Below are positions 48,301 through 57,300 of a stretch of 64,000 nt of DNA, in pieces. Origin of the DNA: Gnetum montanum (Eukaryota > Streptophyta > Gnetopsida > Gnetales > Gnetaceae); NCBI GenBank assembly GCA_015680685.1, contig MNCI01003758.1, positions 186,302-250,301 on the forward strand, given 5' to 3'. The notes under the pieces are model-generated. The model was not told the origin of the DNA, searched no databases, and saw nothing but the letters and a program-made list of their open reading frames with translations. Each line of letters opens with the position of its first letter. Position 1 is the stretch's first letter. Both the position numbers and the translations under genes were made by a program.

Positions 48301-51300
48301 TCAAAATTCAAACCATCCCAACGATTAATATAATATTTTCTTACTTTATTTATTAAATAATTAATAAAAATTAACAATAAAAGGAATAAGATTACAATGA
48401 AAATTTCAAAGCTTCCACATCAAACTTTTAATTATAGAGCACATTTTCATTGATTTTCATATTCTAAATCCAACAACAAATTTAAATATCCGAGGAACCA
48501 CTTGCAAAAGGCAAAATTATGATTTTAAAATTCAGAAATTATAGAAAAAAGATAATTCACATAACAATGTTTAAAATGGAAAGAATTCAAGGCACAAAAA
48601 TAGGTTATTACAATTATTCATAAACAAACAACTTCATTCTCCGCATTACAAGGTGTGTATATAGTAAGTCTCTCCTAGGCATACATCTAGCTAATTTGGA
48701 CATAGATATAATGAAGAATATCACAGCTTGAACTTGTAACTTACTAGTTGACAAACCAAATAATTACCTGTGGAACTACCACCTTGTAGATCTGTAAGGG
48801 ATCAACATATAAAAACAAAGGACTAGTGAAGATTACTCTTATTTGAATGGGATTCATGTTGGATGAAACTTAGAAAGTGAACCCCATTGACTATCTATTA
48901 AAGAAAAATGGCAAGTAGAATATCAATGCTAGGATACAATGATTAAAAACTCAGCAATTTTCCACTACTTGAAAAAGTCACCAACTTTTTAATCATGAAG
49001 AAGTAGCCAATTTGGTGTGACTTTTTTCAGCCCCCTTTTTTGAAAAAGCTTCTTAAATATAATAAAATATTTATAATTTATTCCTATTTAAAAAAAGTAA
49101 ATTCAAAATTCCTCAATCTTAAGTAAATTTAAAAAAATTAGTAAAAATTAGTTAATAAGTTTCCTCAGGGACTTATAATGTACAAATTAATGATTAGGAT
49201 GATTTTTCAGCTGATCTTGTAAAATGTCATCAATCCAACAATAAGAGTGATAGTGATGATGATTACATTCTTAATGAAATGTCAATGACATGGCTAAAAG
49301 GAGATGATGTATCTTTTGATGTAAATTTAGAAAAGGAGCCTTTGATAACCATCAATTGAGCAAGATGCAGAAGCATTTGAAGCTTTTAGAGTGGATACTA
49401 AAGAAGCAATTCAAGAAGCTCAATTTCATTGAAGGAAAAGAAAGATAGAGCTACACCAAACATCCCAATGAATGCATCTAATTCATAGGTACATTGTTGC
49501 TTTATGTTTAATATATCGTTACCATTTTACAATTAGATATTAATGTAATATGCTTTATCTTTTTAAGACTACTGGATTATAATTTTATGAACAAATTAGC
49601 ATTAATAGTATTTAAGCTTATATTAATAGAGTCTGCAAGTTTATATATTGATTATGTTTTCTATTAACAGGTTTTTTCATTTTTCTTTAATTGTGTTGTC
49701 TATATTTTTATGCAAATTTATACAATGTGCAATATAGAACCTCTAAAATATTGCCTTTTTAAACATGCCAACTTTTTCTACCGACTTTTTCCTAAATGTT
49801 TGCCCACTTTTTAAAGTTTCTAACTTTTTCAAGAAGCCAAAAATTTGTTTTTGCCAACTTCTTAATCACTACTAGGATGAATGGCATAACATGAGATAAT
49901 GCACAACCAAGGAACATTCTAAGTATAACATATAGTTCATGTATTAGTCATTATTTGTCAACAAGGCATCAGTTTGGTCATAGAAAATCATCATCAGATC
50001 CTTCACCTGCCTTAAACAATTAACCCATGCTTTTGTGGTAAAGGCACTATGATAATAATAATGTGGTATGTAGTTTGTAAAAAATAGGAGAATAGAAGGA
50101 AAAGGTTTTATTTTATTCACCACACTCTTACATACTGAGGGAGGGGCCCTTTTATAGTAGAAGGAGAGACTAAAATAAGGGAATTTTGTTACAAATGAAA
50201 TCCCACAATTAGAGGAGATATTCTCTACTGATTACAACAGATAACAATCAAAGAAATCAGGAAACAAATCATGGAATATTCTTGACTTTTTCAACACTCC
50301 CCCTCAAGGTAGTGAAAAAATGTCTTCCATTGCCAGCTTGGAAACTAAATTATCGAGCTGTTTCTTGTGAAGGCCCTTGGTAAGGATATCTGCCACTTGA
50401 TTGATAGTGGGTACATACGGCATGCAAATGACTCCATTCTCGATCTTCTCTTTGATGAAATGCTTGTCAACTTCTACATGTTTCATCCTATCATGAAGAA
50501 CCAGATTGTGAGCAATAGCTATTACTAACTTGTTATCGCAGTATGCTTTAGTCAAAAGCAGAGTAGAAATTTTTAATTCTTGAAGAAGTCCTTTTAACCA
50601 TAAGACCTCACAAATTCCATGGGCAATAGACCTAAATTCAACTTCAGCACTACTCCTGGCTACTACATTTTGTTTTTTACTTCTCCATGTCACTAAATTT
50701 CCACCTGCAATTCCACCTACAAAGGTACAATAGCTTGATGTCAATCTTCTATCAATGACATTCCCTGCCCAATCTACATCTGTATAAGCTTCTATCTGCA
50801 GATGGCCATTATTCCTAAAGAGTAGTCCTTTGCCAAGAGTTCCCTTTAGATATCTAAGAATTCAGTAGACTGCTTCAAAATGTTTCGGGCCTAGAGAATG
50901 CAAGAATTGACTTACCACACTTACAGCAAAGACAATATCAAGTCGTGTATGTGACAAATAGATTAATATGCCTACAAGTCTTTGGTATCGTTCTCTTTTA
51001 TCCACATCCTTGGAGTCACCTACTTGCAGCTTCATGTTGGGTTCAATGGGTATCTTAGCTGCCTTGCATCCAAGCATACCTATTTCACTAAGCAAGTCAA
51101 GAACATATTTCTGCTGGTTGACAAAGATTCCTTCTCTGGATCTGGCAAACTCCATACCAAGGAAGCATTTTAAAGCCCCCAAGTCTTTAATCTCAAACTA
51201 TCCAGCAAGCTTTTCTTTTAGAGCCTTAATTTCTTCAACATCATCTCCTATGAGAATTATATCATCCACATATACAATAATTATAGTCACTTTACCTGTT

Positions 51301-54300
51301 CTTGAGTGTCTGTAGAACATGGTATGATCAGCTTGACTTTGAGAGTATCCATATCCTTTAACAGCCTTTCCAAATCTTTCAAACCATGTCCTTGGAGATT
51401 GTTTAAGTTCATACAAGGATTTTCTCAACCTGCAAACCTTATTTACTTCCAAACCCATCTCAAATCTAGGTGGAAGGTCCATAAATACCTCCTCCTCAAG
51501 ATCACCATTTAAGAATACATTTTTTACGTCCAGCTAGTGTAATGACCAGTTATTACTTGTGGCAATGGAGAGGAGTACACAAATGGAGTTTAATTTGGCC
51601 ACTGGAGCAAACGTCTCCTAATAATCTATCCCAAACATCTGAGTGAATCCTTTTGCTACAAGTCGTGCCTTGTATCTTTCAACACTTCCATTGGCCTTGC
51701 ATTTTAGTGTGAAGACCCAGTTACACCCAACAATAATCTTGTCTCTTTGTAGATCAACAATTTCCTAGGTTCCGTTTTTTATAAGAGCATTCATCTCCTC
51801 CTTAACTGCTAACCTCCAATCCGGGCTACTAGGTCCTTCCTGAATTGTTCTAGGCACAAACAAATTAGAAATTTTCACAAGAAAGGCATTATGATTTTTG
51901 GAGACTTTTTTGTAGGACAAATATTGTGCAATGGGATGTTTGGTATAGGATCGAACTCCCTTTCTAGTGGCTATAGGAAGTTCCAAATTGTAAAGATCTA
52001 CATTTTGGGATTCAGTGGATGAAAAAATAGGATCAAGTCTAGTTTTCACCTAGAACTCTGGTAGACCATCACTCATATTATGTGATTGGCCAAAAGCAAG
52101 AGGAATTAATGGAACATTAGTACCTGTATGAGACCTTCTCCTAGTATAAACTAGAGGATTATGCATTCTTTGATTTTGTTGTAGTATTTCTTCCTCTGGG
52201 TTAGATACCACAATGCTAGGTGCCTGTTGACTAGGATGCTCTTCATTCTCATTATTTTGAACATGAATTTCTCCTTCTTGTTTATCAGAATGGATTGGTG
52301 ACAAAATTACAATTGGTAGTGATTCAGAAGTTTACCAAAAATTATCTTCACTAACCTCATTCTCCCCCTAAGGATGAGTTTTGCTAAAAAAAGGTGTTTT
52401 TTCCAAGAAGGGCACATCCATATTGATATGAGTTTTCTTTGTAGTAGGATTAAAACATTTATACCCCTTTTTATTTGGAGCATATCCAACAAAAACACAT
52501 TTTTCAGACTTGGGGTCTAGTTTTGATCGAAACACATTTGGAATATGAACAATCGGAAAGCTTTCTTTCAACTTATTCAAAGGGGTTGTAAAATTCAAAA
52601 GTCAAGTAGGCCTTCGATTTATCAAATAGGAAGCTAATTAAAATTGCATCTCCCCATAAGTATTTAGGAACATTCATTGAAAACATGATAGCCCTAACAA
52701 CTTTAAGTAAATGCCTAGTTTTCCTTTCAGCTATCCCATTTTGTTGGGGAGTTTCATGACATGTTGATTGATGAACAATGCCCTTAGTTTTTTAAAAAAT
52801 CCCCCAAACATTCATTAAAAAATACTTGGTCCCGTTATCTAATCTAAGGATGCAAATTTTTGTTTTAAATTGAATTTCAATGATGTTATAAAAATCCTTA
52901 AATAGTTTTTCAACTTTGGATTTCTTGCTCATAAGATAGACCCAACATATTCAAGTATGATCATCAATAAAAGTCACAAACCACCTTTTTCCAGATAAAG
53001 TTGTAATTTTTTAAGGTCCCCAAACATCATTGTGCATCAAATAAAATGCTTTTGAAGGACAATAAGATTTTGAAACAAATTTTACTGGATGGCTTTTTGA
53101 CAAATGACAAACATCACATTGAAGTAAGGACAAATCCAATTCTTTAAACATAAAAGGAAATAAATGTTTTAAATACAGAAAACTAGGATGGCCTAGACTA
53201 AGATGCCACTGCATTATTTGTTCTAAAACAAAGTTTGAACTCATACTGTTGTAAGCTTGCGCCTTTTATTACTGAAAAAAGTCTCATCAAGGTAGTAAAG
53301 TCCATCTATTTCTCTAGCTATCCCAATCGTCATCCCCAAGTTCCGGTCTTGAAAAACACAATAAGAATCATAGAATATAACATGACAATTGGAGCCTTTA
53401 GAAATCTTGCTGACAAACAAGAGATTACAAGCAAGTTTTGGAACATGGAGTACAAATTTAAGACATATACCCTCAGAAAATTCAATATTGCCTCTTCCAA
53501 CAATGGAAGAAAGGCTACCATTAGCAATACGAACTTTCTCATGACCAAAACAAGGAGTGTATGAATAAAATAAATGAGAAAAACTTGTCATATGATCAAA
53601 AGCTCCTAAATCAATAATTTAGGGAGATGAATTGGAAATTATAGAAAAAGCAAAACCATTTCTACGTGAGTGAGCCATTGAACAACTAGGAATACCAATA
53701 TTAGGATTGGATACTAAAAGCTTCAAGAGTTGATCAACCTGCTCCTTGCTGAACGGATTAGGTTGTTTGGTAACAACATTAGCAGATGACTGCTGCTGCT
53801 TGTCCTTAGGCTTCCAAATCTACTGGTTTTCCATGAATCTGCCAGTAGGTCTCCCTCGTGTGATGAGGTTTATTGCAGTGGTCACACCATACCCTGGGTT
53901 TCTCCTCATTCTTCTGTGGTTTTGAGCCAATATGCCCACCAACATGAGCTTGGGCACTAATCAAAGCTAAACCTTCTGTGGTGCTATTCAATGCATTCTT
54001 TTTCCCAAGCATGACACCCTTCGGCTTTCTTCTTGGCAAACTTCAAAGAAAACTTCATTGATGGAAGGTAGAGGGTTTCTTCCAATGATCCTTCCTCTGA
54101 CTTCATCAAATTCGACATTGAGAACCACAAGAAATTTGAAAACTTAGTTTGCGTCCACAATGGCTCGGTGCTGACTAGCATCGTCATGGCACTTCCATTC
54201 TTGATAGTTAAAAAGATCCAAATCTTGCCAAATTCGCTTTAGGGAATTAAAATATTTTGTGATAGAATCGTCACCTTGACAAATATCACCAAGTTTCAAG

Positions 54301-57300
54301 TTGAGTTCATAAACTTGAGATTGATTTCCCATATCTAAGTAAATCTGAGTAACGTTATCCCAAAGCTCCTTTGCAGTAGAGAAGCATAAATAATTTGCTC
54401 TAACTTCTTCCTCCATTGAATTCACAAGCCATGTCATGACCATGGAATTTTCGGCATCCCAAGTGACGTGTGACGGATCCGTGCTAGCAAGCTCTTGAGT
54501 GTCTGGTAAGGTAGCCAGTTTTTCCTCTCCCCCTGATGCACAATTGGACTGATTGAGACCAGCATAGAAAATTGTCACCATTGAGACAAATAATGGTGAT
54601 TTGAACTAGAGAATCAGTATGTCAAGGGGAATTGGTAATGACTGGAGATTGCAAGGGTCGAGGGATAGGGACGATTTTTGTTATGATTTCTAACATGGTG
54701 AAGGTAGAAAATGGTGAGGAAAAGATTGGCAATTTCATGGTGATGTTTTTCAGCTAGAACAAGGCAGGAGCAAGACTTAAAGAACCAAGGAAAAAATCTT
54801 GCTCTAATACCATAAAAAACAAGAGAATAGAAGGAAAGGGTTTTATTTTATTCACCACACTCTTACATACTGGGGGAGGGGTCCTTTTATAGTAGAAGGA
54901 GAGACTAAAATAAGGGAAATTTGTTACAAATCAAATCCCACAATTAGAGGAGATATTCTCTCTTGATTACAAGAGATAACAATCAGACAAATTAGGGAAA
55001 AAATCATGGAATAATTTTGACTTTTTCAACAATTTGCACGTCATAGATTTAGTGATTCCAAAGGCTATGCTCATATATATGCCACCTAGCAACACAATAA
55101 ATATATATATTCAAGCTACTAGGTAGACAGCTGGCCATAAAAATCATCATCAAATCCTCTTCATATCTTAATAAGTCAACCATGTTGCAAATGTGGCAAT
55201 AGAACTAGGGTGATGATGTCACATATTAGTCATCTATGTAACTACATTTAAATAAGAAATTTCACAAAAATAAGACTAAAAATAGATTATTAATGTTTCA
55301 AAGAAATTCACATACTTCTGGCTTTGATCGAAAAGCTTGAACTGCTGCTTGGCGATCCCTAGAAACTGTACTTCCATCAATACGAACAAACTCTAACTCA
55401 TGTTGACACACAATTTCCTATTTCATAGAAATAGAAGAGAAATAATGTTTTACAAGGATACAGACTACAACAATTAAAATCAAGATTAAACTTCTATTTA
55501 ATCTGTATTATTTGAGCAATAGAAAATGGCATTTTTTTTTAACAAGCCCAATGTGTTGAACTAGAAGCTCAATACACTTTAACAAAGAATTTCAAGGCTA
55601 TATGATTCAAGGAAGGATATACCTGTATTCCATCAAGAACTCTTATATGATGAGCAAAAATGACCATTTTCTTCAAACCTAAGCTCTCTTCAACACAAGT
55701 TGAATTTTCTGAATTTATGCAAACATCATGGTTTGAAAACCACTCCTGGAAACTTCTGAGCTTTGCGACTCCAATTTCCTGATATGAGAGTGCTTTTGGT
55801 GACTGTTTTAATCCATCAAAACCTGCCAGATGCTAGATGTGACCCATGAACAAATAAAAAAATTTCAAATAGAAACTTTATTAAGAACAAAAATAAATAT
55901 ATTATTAAGATATCCATTATCAAACAAGAGAACAAATTCCTTGAATAAGCATCTAGAATACAAAAACAACATAATTCATACATAAAAGGATCATCAAATG
56001 CAGTAGAAGATTTAACACATCTTCATTATTAACCCCCAAAAAATCAAGGAGGATGTACAGTGATTTTCCATTCTCTCCAACATAATAAGGAACTCTGTCA
56101 CTGCATATTTCCTATGTCACTAATTTCCTTTAAAGAAATAGAAATTAGGCAACAAACCTTGATGATCTTCTGATTCATCAGGCTCATTACTTAAATCATC
56201 AGAGTCATTTTCTTCACAATCACATGAACCTTTAGAAGAAAATCCACATTTACAAAAACTGTCATCCGTTCTAGCATCACCCTCAGAAACAATTTTCTTA
56301 GCAAAGGAGATATCTTGTGGCGTTAGCAAAACCCTTATCACCTGGCGCCGCTTTGGAGGCAGTTGTGATAAAACATTTTCTTTCATCCTTCTAATCTATA
56401 ACAAGCCAACAAAGAAATGTACAGTAAGAAATCACGGTAAATGTCGTAACATATAGTAACTCAAGAGACATCTAAGTTATATCATGAACTTTAATCTACT
56501 GTGACATTTATCATCATAAATAGCTGATATCTATATTTGCAATGCTAGAAAAGATACAAAGCATAGAAATCCTCCTTACAGTTAATCTAATTGCATAGAG
56601 TTTGTAACCTGTCTAATTGCATAGATAATCTCAATGCAACAAGTTTTATTTTGTTATAGCATAAAAAATAAGAATATATTTAAAACGAAACAAATATTAT
56701 TTCAAAATTTTCAAAAACTACTAAGAGTGTTCTTGTTTTCAGTGCAGATATCAATATTTAGGGGAATTTGACAGTAGGATCAACATAAACTTAGGAAGTG
56801 ATACAGAGAACTCAACAAAGAAAAAAGAAAAAGGGGAAAAGGGGCAAAAAAGTAAAGAAGGAAAGAAGAATAGCAATCATGGGAAAGTTCACCATGTGTA
56901 ACTTCACAAGAAAAACAAACAAAAATCAATTACGCATTTATTGAACATATAACTCCATTTAGTATAAGTAGACAAGAACATTTCAAAATATTTTAAGTCA
57001 AAGCTCATAGATACACATAAAAAGATAGCAGTGTCTAGCATCAGATACCAAATACCTTCTTATGCATGGCAGCAATGGATGGCACAAATTCAACTTAGTG
57101 GAATGAAATATGTCCTCAATGCATTAACAGTACAGTGGTTAAGGTACTTGAATGAAGAACCAGTAACTATGTGACTCCCCTAGAATACAGCCACTTAATT
57201 TTAACATGGTAGGGGGAGGAACCATCAACTGTGTAACCACTTGGACGTACAGCCGGCTGAGTTTAACATAGGTATAACAGGTGTAGCAATGCCTCAGTTT

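Larger units (their letters stand above)
50078..55031 (-). mobile_element. Ty1/copia retrotransposon, complete but decayed
   Basis: It is 4954 bp with 219-bp LTRs at 50078-50296 and 54813-55031. On the minus strand the order is LTR (TGTTGAAAAAGTC...), PBS TGGTATTAGAGCAAGATT (initiator tRNA-Met type, 54795-54812), gag, protease, integrase, reverse transcriptase, RNase H, polypurine tract GAGGGGGAG (about 50297-50305) and LTR. Integrase before reverse transcriptase marks Ty1/copia. I count about 17 differences between the LTRs, roughly 8%, an old insertion. It lies in the same orientation as the helicase gene, inside its largest intron. Many stops and shifts make it non-functional. Confidence 0.92.
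35280..55315 (-). other. 20-kb intron of the helicase gene
   Basis: Donor GTATG at 55315 and acceptor TTTTACAG at 35280 join two phase-0 exons (...FRSKPE / VKIAIIG...). Contents from right to left: copia element 50078-55031, undefined AT-rich DNA 46.3-50.07 kb, LINE remnant 43.09-46.30 kb, undefined 41.6-43.08 kb, LINE tail near 41.2 kb, long-TIR element 38694-40846, SINE copy at 38521, possible element 35539-38028 with an N gap. No exon-like segment was seen inside. Confidence 0.75.

Noticed and set aside
48931-49875. Possible decayed DNA transposon with ACTTTTT-rich inverted ends
   Set aside because: The end similarity is low-complexity and the inner frame (SDSDDDYILNEM) matches no family I can name.
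49970-55230. Reading the similar AAAATCATCATCA...CCTT text on both sides of the copia element as long target duplications
   Set aside because: Copia duplications are 5 bp, and the same text occurs at 29680, so it is a separate repeat.
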